The notes under the pieces: generated by a model | The model's input: only the letters and a program-made list of their open reading frames with translations | What the model was told of the DNA's origin: nothing | The model's database searches: none | Assembly: GCA_013177895.1 (NCBI GenBank) | Contig: JABLXV010000039.1 | Coordinates: 1 to 35,183, forward strand | Direction of reading: 5' to 3' | DNA from: Brevinematales bacterium | GTDB taxonomy: Bacteria; Spirochaetota; Brevinematia; Brevinematales; GWF1-51-8 | Length of the DNA stretch: 35,183 nt | Translations under genes and position numbers: made by a program | Part shown: positions 1-8,559 of the stretch, one piece after another | Layout of the letters: every line of letters starts with the position of its first letter | How positions within the stretch are numbered: position 1 is the stretch's first letter

Positions 1-13
1 GTAAATAGATTGG

Positions 14-220
14 TCATCCTGAGCTTGTCGAAGGATGGTCACTGCGAGACGCAGGCGAAGCAGTCGATATAAGAAGATTACTTCGTCACTTCGTTCCTCG
101 TAATGACGGGGGTTTCGGCTGAACGCACCTCGACATTGCTCGGTGTGACGAATGGGATAAACAGGTATTGTCATCCTGAGCGCTTGTCCTCCGCGAACGC
201 GGGGGAAGTCGAAGGATGAT
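14..220. repeat. REP-like intergenic repeat cluster
   Basis: A mosaic of short repeat units fills the space upstream of the oxidoreductase gene. A unit beginning TCATCCTGAGC and ending GTCGAAGGATG occurs at 14-37 and again at 171-219. The second copy carries an extra GC-rich hairpin (CCTCCGCG / CGCGGGGG). Between them, 38-109 holds a GTCACTGCGAG...GAAGCAGTC unit followed by its near-inverse ending in GTAATGACG. Related GTCACTGCG...GAAGCAGTCT units occur near 17931 and 23237, so this is a dispersed family. No coding potential is seen and no promoter could be picked with confidence. Confidence 0.75.
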
Positions 221-268
221 GGGTACAGAAGGATTACTATTCACGTGTTACCGATAGAGGAGGAACGC

Positions 269-2116
269 ATGAGCGGTCCGGGTAAAAAAAGTTTTTTCTC
301 ACCGTTTAAGCTATGGAAAAATTTCCTAAAAAAGCCCCTCACCGTGCGGGTGCCGTTCGAGGATATCGATACCCTCGGGCGCGTAGGCGCATCGCCGGAA
401 TACCGGGGGTTTCATTATAACGACCACGAACTCTGTATCGGGTGCGGGACATGCCAGGAAATCTGCACGACCGACGCGATACGGATGGTCGAGGGGTCGA
501 ATATCGGCGAGGGCAAGCTCGGGAAGGTGCCGGAGATCGATTACGGGCGGTGCTGTTACTGCGGGTTCTGCGTGGACATGTGCACCACCGGGTCGCTGTC
601 GATGAGCCGCCATTACCTAGGGAACTATCCCACGCCGGTCGATAAGATCGGCAACGCCGAGGTGGACGACCTGAAGGAGCACTTTATCTGGACGCCGGAG
701 ATGCAGTATTCCGACGATCCGGGGCATATGGCCTCCGACGAGCAGGTATGGCTCGACCTCGAACGTACCCCGATGACGGTGCTTCCTCCGAATGAACGTT
801 GGGACAGCTTTATCGAGATCGTCCGCGGTTTCACGAAGGAAGAGGCGCTGAGGGAAGCGTCGAGATGCGTCGAGTGCGGCGTGTGTGTGGAGACCTGCCC
901 GGCGAATATGCGCGTGCCGCAATATATCCATGCGATATGGGCCGGCGACCTCGAACAGTCGGTCGGTGAAATGTATAGCGATAACTCCCTGCCCGGCATC
1001 TGCGGACGGGTATGTACGCATAAATGCGAAACGGTGTGCTCCATCGGGCATCGCGGCGAACCGGTCGCGATACGCTGGCTCAAGCGTTACGCTGTGGAGA
1101 GCCTCCCGGTCGATCAGGTCGCGGAAATTGCAGGACGGATGACCGCTAAGACCGCCGGGAAGAAGAACCGGGTCGCGATTATCGGCTCAGGCCCCGCGGG
1201 GCTGTCCGCCGCGTATTATCTCGCGGGAATGGGATACCTGATAACGATCTACGATTCGAATAAAAAGACCGGCGGCGTGATGCGTTACGGAATACCGAAA
1301 TACCGCCTGCCGGACGAGCACCTCGACCGGGACGTCGAGGTCATCAAACGGATGGGCGTCGAGTTCAAGATGGGCGTGCGTGTCGGGAAAAAGGTGAAGT
1401 TCGCCGACGTTAAGGCGGAGAACGACGCGGTAATGATCGCGACCGGGTACGACCTGCCCCGTTCGACGGGAATCCCCGGTATCGACGGGAAAAACTGTTA
1501 TCAGGCATTCGAGCTCCTCAAGGCGATAGCCGCCGGAGAGGAAGTCCCGCTCGGGAAGAAGATACTCGTGATCGGCGGCGGTAACGTCGCGTTCGATATA
1601 GCCCGTTCGCTCGCGCGTCTCCAACGCGGGAAGCTGAAAAAGGTCGATCTGACGATGACATGCCTCGAGAGCGGGGAGGAAATCCCCGCCGACAGGGAGG
1701 AAATTGTCGAAGCGACGGACGAGGGGATTGTCCTGCACGAGGGAAGGATGCCGAAGGAAGTGGTGTTCGAAAAGGGTAACCTCATGGGTCTCCGGCATAT
1801 CAAATGCGTCAGCGTGTTCGATAAAGAAGGACATTTCAATCCGGTCGGCGACGAGAGCGATACGGATATATTTAACGCGGATATGGTAATCGAAGCGGTG
1901 GGACAGAAACCGGACTTCAGTTATCTGCCCGACGACGCGATAAAGAAGATAGAGATTATCAGAGGAAAGATACTTACCGACGAAGAGGGGGGCACCGCGC
2001 TGCCGTGGCTCTTCGCCGCGGGGGATATCGTGCACGGGCCGGATATTATCCATGCCGTCCGTGACGGGCATAACTCGGCGAAGGCGATAGACGCGTATCT
2101 TTCCGGGAGAAAGTAA
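269..2116 (+). CDS. Ferredoxin-GltD type FAD/NAD(P)H oxidoreductase
   Basis: A 615-residue iron-sulfur flavoprotein of the glutamate-synthase small-subunit (GltD) type. Residues 56-66 and 95-105 form a NuoI-like double-cluster ferredoxin (CIGCGTCQEIC, CCYCGFCVDMC). Residues 200-210 and 245-257 give the cysteines of the GltD N-terminal cluster domain (CVECGVCVETC; C245, C249, C253, C257). An FAD-binding loop GSGPAGLSAA starts near 306 and an NAD(P)H loop GGGNVAFDIA near 436; the C-terminal AGD motif is present. Such proteins move electrons between NAD(P)H and ferredoxin-like or partner proteins; the partner here is unknown. ATG 269 is preferred over the upstream GTG at 245 because GAGGAGG lies just before it. 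The stop overlaps the next start (TAATG), so it is translationally coupled to the ferritin-like gene. No glutamate synthase large subunit is nearby. Confidence 0.88.
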   Translation: MSGPGKKSFFSPFKLWKNFLKKPLTVRVPFEDIDTLGRVGASPEYRGFHYNDHELCIGCGTCQEICTTDAIRMVEGSNIGEGKLGKVPEIDYGRCCYCGFCVDMCTTGSLSMSRHYLGNYPTPVDKIGNAEVDDLKEHFIWTPEMQYSDDPGHMASDEQVWLDLERTPMTVLPPNERWDSFIEIVRGFTKEEALREASRCVECGVCVETCPANMRVPQYIHAIWAGDLEQSVGEMYSDNSLPGICGRVCTHKCETVCSIGHRGEPVAIRWLKRYAVESLPVDQVAEIAGRMTAKTAGKKNRVAIIGSGPAGLSAAYYLAGMGYLITIYDSNKKTGGVMRYGIPKYRLPDEHLDRDVEVIKRMGVEFKMGVRVGKKVKFADVKAENDAVMIATGYDLPRSTGIPGIDGKNCYQAFELLKAIAAGEEVPLGKKILVIGGGNVAFDIARSLARLQRGKLKKVDLTMTCLESGEEIPADREEIVEATDEGIVLHEGRMPKEVVFEKGNLMGLRHIKCVSVFDKEGHFNPVGDESDTDIFNADMVIEAVGQKPDFSYLPDDAIKKIEIIRGKILTDEEGGTALPWLFAAGDIVHGPDIIHAVRDGHNSAKAIDAYLSGRK

Positions 2117-2616
2117 TGGAAGGTTTGGACGCCCTGGTTCTGGCGTTTCAGATGGAAGTGAACGGCGCGGATTTTTACCGTGAGTTCGCGGGACGGGTTG
2201 TTGACCCGGAGATGAAAAATGTACTCGAAGAACTGGCGAAAATGGAGGAAGAGCATATCACGTATATTTCCGGGAAGATCGCGGAGATTCGCGCGAAATA
2301 CCGGAATTTGCCGGATGTGCCGGGTCTCGGGATAGACTTATATAAGCGCCGGCAGGATACGATGAATGTAGAGAAGCACCTGATTGAAGAAAACCTCGGG
2401 AAATACTTTATCCTGCGGATGGCTTACTATGTTGAAAAAGATTTCTTCGACTTTTATTCCCGCGCGGTTGAGAAACAGGGCGGGGATACGAAAAATGTGT
2501 TCGTGAACCTCGTCAACTGGGAAACGAAGCATATCGATAAGATAGTAAACCTAGCGGATCAATTTATAAAAGAGAAAGGGTTGAACCCGGATATATACTC
2601 GCTCGAAGGTTTGTAA
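2116..2616 (+). CDS. Ferritin-like (rubrerythrin-type) protein, copy 1
   Basis: A 166-residue, all-helical protein that looks like the diiron domain of rubrerythrin without the rubredoxin tail. Candidate metal ligands are regularly spaced: E14 in helix 1, E44-x2-H47 in helix 2, E107 in helix 3 and E136-x2-H139 in helix 4. Proteins of this family reduce peroxide or handle iron and oxygen in the cytoplasm of anaerobes; the exact reaction is not visible here. The start overlaps the stop of the oxidoreductase by one base, suggesting that the flavoprotein could be its reductase. It is the first of three tandem paralogues. Confidence 0.82.
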   Translation: MEGLDALVLAFQMEVNGADFYREFAGRVVDPEMKNVLEELAKMEEEHITYISGKIAEIRAKYRNLPDVPGLGIDLYKRRQDTMNVEKHLIEENLGKYFILRMAYYVEKDFFDFYSRAVEKQGGDTKNVFVNLVNWETKHIDKIVNLADQFIKEKGLNPDIYSLEGL

Positions 2617-2673
2617 ACCCCGATCATACCTGAATTCCCTGAACGTAAATCGCGGAAGGAGATTAATCGATTT

Positions 2674-2691
2674 CTGTTAACCGGTTTACAG
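2674..2691. promoter_or_regulatory. Imperfect palindrome before ferritin-like copy 2
   Basis: CTGTTAACCGGTTTACAG is an 18-base palindrome broken only at one symmetric pair, centred on AACCGGTT. It lies about 30 bases upstream of the second ferritin-like start, in the only sizeable gap of this gene cluster. A regulator-binding site is plausible, but no factor can be named. Confidence 0.35.
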
Positions 2692-2720
2692 GATAGGTAT
2701 TGATTTTCCCGGAGGCGGAT

Positions 2721-3221
2721 ATGGATAAGTTGGATGCCTATGCGTTGACGTTCCAGATGAAAGCGAACGGGGCGGATTTTTACCGTGAACTTTCCAAGAA
2801 AGTGGCGGATGAGGGGATGAAGAAATCGTTAGCCCTGTTATCCGAGATGGAGGAGGAGAACCTGACCTACATCTCCGGGAAAATCGCCGAAATCCGCGGG
2901 AAATATCCCGAACTCTCCGAGGATATGATTTCCGAGCAGGATATCTACCAGACCCAGACGGATAAAATGAATATTGAAAAATATTTATCCGACGCGGAGC
3001 TTGGGAATTATTTTATCCTGCGGCTCGCGTATTTTATCGCGGCGGATTTTATAGACTTTTACGCCCAATCGTTACGGAAATATACCGGCGAATCGCGGGA
3101 AGTGTTCGAGGAATTGACCGAACGCGAACATAAACATATCAAATGGATAAAAAAATTGGTTGACAAGGAAATCGATGAAAAAGGGCTGAGCCCCGATCTT
3201 TATTCTCTGGAGGAAATATGA
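2721..3221 (+). CDS. Ferritin-like protein, copy 2, ligands degenerate
   Basis: A 166-residue paralogue that aligns without gaps to copy 1 (shared GADFYRE and YISGKIAEIR). Three of the predicted diiron ligands are replaced: E14 by K, H47 by N and E107 by A. The helix-4 pair E136/H139 remains. It therefore probably cannot hold a normal diiron site and may act as a structural or regulatory partner of copies 1 and 3. Start ATG 2721 is chosen because GGAGG lies seven bases upstream, rather than the TTG at 2700. Its stop overlaps the ATG of copy 3 (ATGA). An imperfect palindrome precedes it. Confidence 0.8.
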   Translation: MDKLDAYALTFQMKANGADFYRELSKKVADEGMKKSLALLSEMEEENLTYISGKIAEIRGKYPELSEDMISEQDIYQTQTDKMNIEKYLSDAELGNYFILRLAYFIAADFIDFYAQSLRKYTGESREVFEELTEREHKHIKWIKKLVDKEIDEKGLSPDLYSLEEI

Positions 3222-3712
3222 AAACTATCGATATATTCCGTATCGCGTACCAGATGGAACTCCGCGGCAGGGATTTTTACCAGGAACAGCAGAACCATGT
3301 CAAGATGCCCGTCCTGAAGGAAATATTCTGGCACCTTGTCAAGATGGAAGAGGGGCACGCGCAGTATATCGAGGGACAGATCGCGAAGATCGAGCGTTCG
3401 GAATCTCCCGAACCCCCCGCGCGGGATAACACGGATAATCTGTTTATCGAGCGGATGACCCAGCAGAAAATCACCGCCGCCGATCTGAAGAACGACCTCG
3501 GGGATTATTCGATACTGAGGATGGCATACCTGATCGAAAAAGATTTCGCGGAGTACTACGAAAAATCGGCGGGGTTGCAGGGCGATAAGAAAACCAAGTC
3601 GATATTTGAGATGCTCGCGGTATGGGAACGCGGTCACGCGGCGATGCTGAAAACCCAACTCGAAGGGATTATCGAGCGAAACTCCCTCGACCTGGGATTC
3701 TACCCGTTATAA
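3218..3712 (+). CDS. Ferritin-like (rubrerythrin-type) protein, copy 3
   Basis: A 164-residue third paralogue, more diverged than the first two. The predicted ligands E14, E44-x2-H47, E107 and E137-x2-H140 are kept, so a diiron site is expected. It differs from the others by a proline- and acid-rich linker near residues 61-72. GGAGG precedes the ATG, and the ATGA overlap with copy 2 indicates coupled translation. The gene ends 16 bases before the convergent hydrogenase-chemoreceptor gene, with no obvious terminator between them. Confidence 0.8.
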   Translation: MKTIDIFRIAYQMELRGRDFYQEQQNHVKMPVLKEIFWHLVKMEEGHAQYIEGQIAKIERSESPEPPARDNTDNLFIERMTQQKITAADLKNDLGDYSILRMAYLIEKDFAEYYEKSAGLQGDKKTKSIFEMLAVWERGHAAMLKTQLEGIIERNSLDLGFYPL

Positions 3713-3728
3713 ATATAGGGTTCTATCG

Positions 3729-5828
3729 CTATTCCTCTGTGGAGATATTTTCCAGTTCGCCTAACGATGTGAGTATTTCCTCGGAGCTGGAGTGGATATT
3801 CTCGGAGTTTTGCTTGACCGCGATCGAAATATCCGATAACCTGCTCATAATTTCCAGTATTTCTTCGCTGTCGCTCGCGACCCTCGAAACCTCCAAACTC
3901 ACGTTCGTCAGGTACTCGTCGACAAACCCCACTTCTCCCGCTAAAGTCTTGAACGACGCCCCGCTCTCCTGACTCATCTCGATCGCGTTTTTTACCTTCT
4001 GGATGGTGGTTTTTATCGAACGGGATATTTTATCGGACTGTACCGAACTGGATTGCGCGAGGTTTTTTATCTCACGCGATACGACCGCGAACGATTTACC
4101 GAATTCCCCGGCCTGCGCCGATTGAATGGCGGCGTTGATCGATAAGATATTGGTACGCGTCGATATGTCGTCGATCAGGGTGATCATGGAGTTCATTTCG
4201 TCGACGATCGCGGATATATCGGACATAATGCCCGTCAGGTTCTCGATCTTCTGTCCGCCGTCGTTGGTGATCTGCACGAGACGGTGGGTGGAATTGGTAT
4301 CGAGCTTCTCGGAAACATCCCGCACCGATTTGATGCCCTGCGTGACGGATCTTGTCGTCGAATCGACCATCGCGAATTGTTCGGTGATCTGGTTGACCAG
4401 CGATGCGATATTAACCTGAATCTGGTGGACTTCCTGCGAAATATGCGTAAACTGCCGGTTCAGATGGTCGAGCATCTCCTGCTTCTTCTCCATCTGCTGA
4501 TGGACGCGATCCTGAAGATAGAAGTGGCAGTTGTCGATTTTGTTCAGTTCATAATGGCAAGCGGTCGCCATTTGTTCGCAGGTGTGATATCCGCAGGAGT
4601 TGCAGTTTTTGATATCCGTCTCTTCAAATTTATGCATATCCTTGTAGAGCTGATCCCTTTCTTCGTCGGATATCGCGCGGATAAAGTTATTCCCGGAAAG
4701 GTTGCGGTAGGAACGGGAGTACAGACCCGCTTTCCAGTACTTATTGACCGTTTTCTGGATTTTTTTCAATGTCGGAGGTTTCTGGCCGGCTTTATTTTTG
4801 CTGTGATAAATTTCCTGCATCTTTTCCCTGCGCTTTTCGACATAGAATTCCAGCTCGTCGGGATGCATATCGGAATTCCCCGTGCCCGTGCCGCCGTTAC
4901 ATCCCAACGCACAGTTCAGGCAGTCTATAAGAAGCGGATTGTTTCCCTTGTCCAGCTGATTCTTCAATCCGGCGAGATAGGGATAGATCACTTCCGGGCC
5001 CTCGATCTTGCGTGTCAGCGACACGATATCGGGATTCTCGCGTTCAGCGGTACGCATCAATCCGCCCGGGGTGGAGAACAGCACCGCGCGTTCGGCGGGA
5101 TCGTTATCGAAATCGGTCTCCCTGAATTTCGACAGGTCGATACCCTTGTTTTTAAAATATTCCTTTATCCTGATAATCGTGACATTATAGTTTCCGATAC
5201 CCACCGCGTCGAACTCCCGTTTTTTCGCAACGCAGGGGGAAATGACCGCGATCTTATGCTTCGCGTAGGCGGGATAGAACTCGCGGATCATCTTCATCGT
5301 ATGCATCATCGGGCTGTCCGCCGGCGCGAGATGGGGGATCAGTTCCGGCTGATACAGTTCGATATAGGTTACGAGCGCGGGGCATGGCTGGGCGATCACG
5401 AGCTTGGGAGAGGCCGCTCCGACATATTCGAGGTAGGATTTGACGGTGAGCTCCGCGCCGAAACTGACGTCGAATATAGCGGATATCCCGATGGATTTCA
5501 GCCATGAATTGAATTGGAGGTACTGATCGGGAAATCCCGCCGCGATAGCGGGAGCTACGACCGCGACTATCCGTTCCCCGGCGTCCAGCGCGGCAAGCAT
5601 CTTATCGAAATCGTCGATAATGATCCTCGCCTCGTGGGTGCACGCCCGGAGGCATTCGCCGCACCCGATGCACAGGTTCTCGTCGATTAGAACCGTATCG
5701 CCGCTTCCGTCGTTGCAGAACTTGACCGGGCAGACCGCGATACAGCGGTGACAGTTGACGCATTTATCTTTATCGACATCGATCACTTTTGATAGCTTAA
5801 TTGACTGCGAATTAGCGCGGGTTTCCAT
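3729..5828 (-). CDS. [FeFe]-hydrogenase-like sensor fused to chemoreceptor domain
   Basis: A 699-residue soluble protein with no membrane segment. Residues 23-33 and 53-63 are two [4Fe-4S] ferredoxin motifs. Residues 85-345 are an [FeFe]-hydrogenase large-subunit-like domain. The four expected H-cluster cysteines are C149 (QPCP), C199 (SPCVAKK), C306 and C310 (CALGCNGG). The cysteine that in catalytic enzymes precedes C149 and relays protons is proline. Residues 409-434 form a further Fe-S motif (CxxC-x4-C-x16-C). From about 445 the chain is coiled-coil and ends in a chemoreceptor signalling region with the hairpin-tip sequence TNILSINAAIQSAQAGE near 559-575. This matches known sensory-type hydrogenase architecture and suggests H2 or redox control of chemotaxis. 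That role is inferred. Hydrogenase maturases are not in the window. Confidence 0.88.
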   Translation of the reverse strand: METRANSQSIKLSKVIDVDKDKCVNCHRCIAVCPVKFCNDGSGDTVLIDENLCIGCGECLRACTHEARIIIDDFDKMLAALDAGERIVAVVAPAIAAGFPDQYLQFNSWLKSIGISAIFDVSFGAELTVKSYLEYVGAASPKLVIAQPCPALVTYIELYQPELIPHLAPADSPMMHTMKMIREFYPAYAKHKIAVISPCVAKKREFDAVGIGNYNVTIIRIKEYFKNKGIDLSKFRETDFDNDPAERAVLFSTPGGLMRTAERENPDIVSLTRKIEGPEVIYPYLAGLKNQLDKGNNPLLIDCLNCALGCNGGTGTGNSDMHPDELEFYVEKRREKMQEIYHSKNKAGQKPPTLKKIQKTVNKYWKAGLYSRSYRNLSGNNFIRAISDEERDQLYKDMHKFEETDIKNCNSCGYHTCEQMATACHYELNKIDNCHFYLQDRVHQQMEKKQEMLDHLNRQFTHISQEVHQIQVNIASLVNQITEQFAMVDSTTRSVTQGIKSVRDVSEKLDTNSTHRLVQITNDGGQKIENLTGIMSDISAIVDEMNSMITLIDDISTRTNILSINAAIQSAQAGEFGKSFAVVSREIKNLAQSSSVQSDKISRSIKTTIQKVKNAIEMSQESGASFKTLAGEVGFVDEYLTNVSLEVSRVASDSEEILEIMSRLSDISIAVKQNSENIHSSSEEILTSLGELENISTEE

Positions 5829-5864
5829 TATTCCATCCCCATATATATATACAATAATATATCT

Positions 5865-5893
5865 ATTCTATATAATGAATGGCTGTTTGTTAA
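5865..5893 (-). promoter_or_regulatory. Candidate promoter of the hydrogenase-chemoreceptor gene
   Basis: On the minus strand TTAACA and TAGAAT are separated by 17 bases, about 40 bases upstream of the start codon. The surrounding DNA is very AT-rich. Confidence 0.45.
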
Positions 5894-6107
5894 ATATATA
5901 GTGAAATTTCAAGAAATAAATAAGGGCGGTTCCAAAAACCATTTACATTTATAATAATAGTATTCATAATTCTTTATAACACGCCCAATGGTCACTTCTT
6001 TATCTTCGCGCGAAGTGCGGAGGCTTGCCCTCTTTTCCTTAATAATTTGGTAGAAAAAGGCGGTTATTAGAAGTGCCCATAATTAATTGTCCAAAAAGAA
6101 AATAAAA
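5894..6107. other. AT-rich intergenic spacer
   Basis: Between the hydrogenase-chemoreceptor promoter and the lipoprotein terminator. It contains a short perfect palindrome, CTTCGCGCGAAG near 6006-6017, but no convincing open reading frame or RNA gene. Confidence 0.5.
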
Positions 6108-6134
6108 ATACCCCCGCGGCTTTCCGGGGGGTAT
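6108..6134 (-). terminator. Terminator of small lipoprotein gene
   Basis: ATACCCCC pairs with GGGGGTAT around a short loop. On the minus strand the hairpin is followed by TTTTTATTTTC, as in an intrinsic terminator, 24 bases after the lipoprotein stop codon. Confidence 0.8.
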
Positions 6135-6157
6135 TCATGAGTGGGGTGAGCGGAAAT

Positions 6158-6493
6158 TCACTCAATTTCGATAAATGTCAGACGAACAGGCGTGCCCCAT
6201 TGCGGGGCGCCCGGGTCTGCGGCAAGTACCTGGTAATCGAAAAACACCCGCAGTCCGTCGAAACGGAACATATCGGGGAGTTTTTCCGGTACGAACTTTT
6301 CACCCTTATCGTTGACGATGCCGAAGAAACCGCCTTGTTTCATATAAACCACGGACCCGTAATTGCTCTTGTCGTACTTTTTAATTGGAGTTTGTAACGC
6401 AGGCGCTTCTACTTTTACAGGCGGTTTCGAACAGCATCCTGTTCCAATCAGGAAGGAAAATATCAGAATAAATGCGATAGGTTTATTTATCAT
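6158..6493 (-). CDS. Small hypothetical lipoprotein
   Basis: A 111-residue protein with a lipoprotein signal peptide; the hydrophobic stretch ends in IGTGC, so the cysteine near residue 16 is the likely lipidation site. The mature part has an aromatic, mixed-strand look (GGFFGIVNDKGEKF, GLRVFFDYQVLA, WGTPVRLTFIEIE) and may be a small beta-barrel fold. No family is assigned. GGAGGG lies just before a pair of ATG codons at 6496 and 6493; the second has better spacing. It is monocistronic, with its own terminator. Confidence 0.7.
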   Translation of the reverse strand: MINKPIAFILIFSFLIGTGCCSKPPVKVEAPALQTPIKKYDKSNYGSVVYMKQGGFFGIVNDKGEKFVPEKLPDMFRFDGLRVFFDYQVLAADPGAPQWGTPVRLTFIEIE

Positions 6494-6698
6494 CATTACC
6501 CTCCGTGGCAAATCCCGAAACATCCCTCAAGGGATTTTTACGAACAAGACGCTATAATCGACGGTCGGGTGTGTAACTGAATTTCCCCGGAATAGTTCCT
6601 TTTCCGAAGAAAACAGAATCGCCCGCATTGATTTCATCGGACGCCCGCTGCAAACCTTGAGTCTTTTTTGGGAAAATATTTATATATTCCCGCGGGGA

Positions 6699-6727
6699 TT
6701 GATTTTTTATTCAAAAACGATTAAACT
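6699..6727 (+). promoter_or_regulatory. Candidate promoter of fliL-fliM-fliY
   Basis: TTGATT and TAAACT are separated by 17 bases, about 95 bases upstream of fliL. A partial sigma-28-like -10 (CCGATAA, 6784-6790) also lies closer to the gene but lacks a matching TAAA. Confidence 0.45.
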
Positions 6728-6791
6728 ATGTATAGGGAAAGAATAGGTTGTAGTCCGGCGGTATCAAGGAAACGCATACTATTCCGATAAT

Positions 6792-6810
6792 TGATAGTGA
6801 AATACTATCA
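6792..6810 (+). promoter_or_regulatory. Hairpin just before the fliL ribosome site
   Basis: TGATAGT, loop GAAAT, ACTATCA: a perfect 7-bp stem that ends immediately before the GAGGAG ribosome-binding site. It could influence fliL translation or serve as an operator in DNA form. Confidence 0.45.
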
Positions 6811-6822
6811 GAGGAGACTACT

Positions 6823-7365
6823 ATGGGCGAACCCGAAGATATTGATATAGAATCTGGCGAAGAACAACAGGCGGAAGAAGCCCCCCGAGAGGGCTTTTCA
6901 ATCGGTAAGTTAATCGAATGGCTGCTCGCGAACATGATTCCCGTAATCATCGCCGTCGTTATATCGATAATATTCATTGTTATTTACGTGAACGCGCAGA
7001 TATCCAAGAAGAGCGAAGAAGAATATGAGACCCACAAACTCAGCGCCAAGCCGGATCCGAAGGCGATATTCGCTCTCGACGATTTCAAGGTGAATACCGC
7101 GGACAGAGACGAGTCCCATTTTATCCGCGTCAAGTTCTATGTGGCGTATGACGGGGAGAACAAGAAGCTCCAGACGGAATTGACCGACCGGAAAATCCAG
7201 CTCCGTTATATTATTCTGAGTATCCTGAATTCCAAGCAGAAGATGGAAATAGACACCAATGCGCTGAAAGAGGTGCTATGCGAGGAAATCAAGAACGCGG
7301 TGAACAACATACTTAAATACGGCGAGGTGGACGACGTTTTCTATGACGAGTTCGTTATCTCCTAG
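6823..7365 (+). CDS. fliL: Flagellar basal-body protein FliL
   Basis: A 180-residue single-pass inner-membrane protein. An acidic cytoplasmic tail (residues 1-25) is followed by a transmembrane helix at about 36-57 and a periplasmic domain. The periplasmic part has the FliL pattern: FALDDFKVN, then a strand with FIRVKFYVAY, and the C-terminal VDDVFYDEFVI. FliL surrounds the stator and supports torque. GAGGAG precedes the ATG. Gene order fliL-fliM-fliY matches spirochaete motility operons, which supports the call. Confidence 0.9.
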   Translation: MGEPEDIDIESGEEQQAEEAPREGFSIGKLIEWLLANMIPVIIAVVISIIFIVIYVNAQISKKSEEEYETHKLSAKPDPKAIFALDDFKVNTADRDESHFIRVKFYVAYDGENKKLQTELTDRKIQLRYIILSILNSKQKMEIDTNALKEVLCEEIKNAVNNILKYGEVDDVFYDEFVIS

Positions 7366-7418
7366 CGCCGCGTGACGAAGGAAATCTGATTGCAAGCGAA
7401 TTTTCCGAGGAGTGAAGG

Positions 7419-8486
7419 ATGACTGAAATCCTTTCGCAGGATGAAATAGACGCATTATTGACAGCCGTATCGAGCGGAGAAGCCCTAGAATCGGAAACAT
7501 CAAGCGCCCCTTCCATCAGTATGGGGGGAGGCGGCCAATCCGTTAAGCCCGGACGCGAGAAAAAGCGTCTGAAGGTCTACGATTTCCGGCGCCCGGATAA
7601 ATTCTCCAAAGACCAGATTCGCACATTGCAGATGATGCATGAAACATTCGCGCGTCTGACCACTACATCCCTATCCGCGTCCCTGCGTACATTGGTGCGC
7701 GTGCATGTGGTATCGGTCGACCAGCTCACCTACGACGAATTCACCCGTTCCATCCCGTCGCCCACCACACTCGGTATTATCAACATGGACCCGCTGAAGG
7801 GAAGCTCGGTTGTGGAAATCGACCCGAGCGTCACATTCGCGATCATCGACCGCCTGTTCGGCGGAAAGGGCGAACCCCTCAAGACGAACCGGGAATTGAC
7901 GGATATCGAGCTGTCGGTTATCGAAGGTATTATAGTGCGATTGCTCGGCAACCTTCGTGAATCGTGGGCGAACGTGATCGACCTCCGCCCCCGCCTCGGC
8001 AATATCGAGACCAACCCCCAGTTCGCGCAGATCGTGCCCCCGACGAGCATGGTGGTGCTGACCACCTTCGATACGAAGGTTGGCGACGTCGAAGGTATGA
8101 TGAACTTCTGTATCCCCTATATCACCATCGAACCGATTATATCAAAACTTTCCGCGCAGTACTGGTATTCCAGTATCCGCAAGGGTATCACGACCGAGAA
8201 CCTGAACCTGATCAAGGAGCAGATTTCCGACGTGCGCGTCGATGTGACCGCGAAGCTGAGCGAGACCGAGTTGAAATTCCGCGAGATCGCGGCGATCCGT
8301 GACGGCGATATTATCCGTCTCAACGGGTCGATCAAGTCCGATGTGGAGATTATGATCGGCAATACCGTGAAATTCCGCGGAAAAGCGGGTATGGTCGGCA
8401 AGCGGCTATGTATCCAGATACAGGAAGTCGTCAGTACGATCGACGAGGAGATGCTGCAGGATATCCTGATGGGCGAAGAAGAATAA
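7419..8486 (+). CDS. fliM: Flagellar motor switch protein FliM
   Basis: A 355-residue C-ring protein. The N-terminal LSQDEIDALL (residues 4-13) is the conserved segment that binds phosphorylated CheY. Next is a glycine-rich linker (about 30-45), then the CheC-like middle domain, including FGGKGEPL, and a C-terminal SpoA/FliN-like domain ending in QDILMGEEE. It sets motor rotation direction together with FliG and FliN/FliY. The length is normal. GAGGAGTGAAGG precedes the ATG. It lies 53 bases after fliL. Confidence 0.95.
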   Translation: MTEILSQDEIDALLTAVSSGEALESETSSAPSISMGGGGQSVKPGREKKRLKVYDFRRPDKFSKDQIRTLQMMHETFARLTTTSLSASLRTLVRVHVVSVDQLTYDEFTRSIPSPTTLGIINMDPLKGSSVVEIDPSVTFAIIDRLFGGKGEPLKTNRELTDIELSVIEGIIVRLLGNLRESWANVIDLRPRLGNIETNPQFAQIVPPTSMVVLTTFDTKVGDVEGMMNFCIPYITIEPIISKLSAQYWYSSIRKGITTENLNLIKEQISDVRVDVTAKLSETELKFREIAAIRDGDIIRLNGSIKSDVEIMIGNTVKFRGKAGMVGKRLCIQIQEVVSTIDEEMLQDILMGEEE

Positions 8487-8559
8487 GCCCGGTTACGCTA
8501 AGGATTTTGCGTTTTTTACCGATTTATAGATAGTTACATAGTAAATTTGGAGGAAAGGT

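Noticed and set aside
4284-5507. 407-codon open frame opposite the hydrogenase-chemoreceptor gene
   Set aside because: Antisense shadow without a start signal or motif; the minus-strand protein has many conserved cysteines and a clear domain order.
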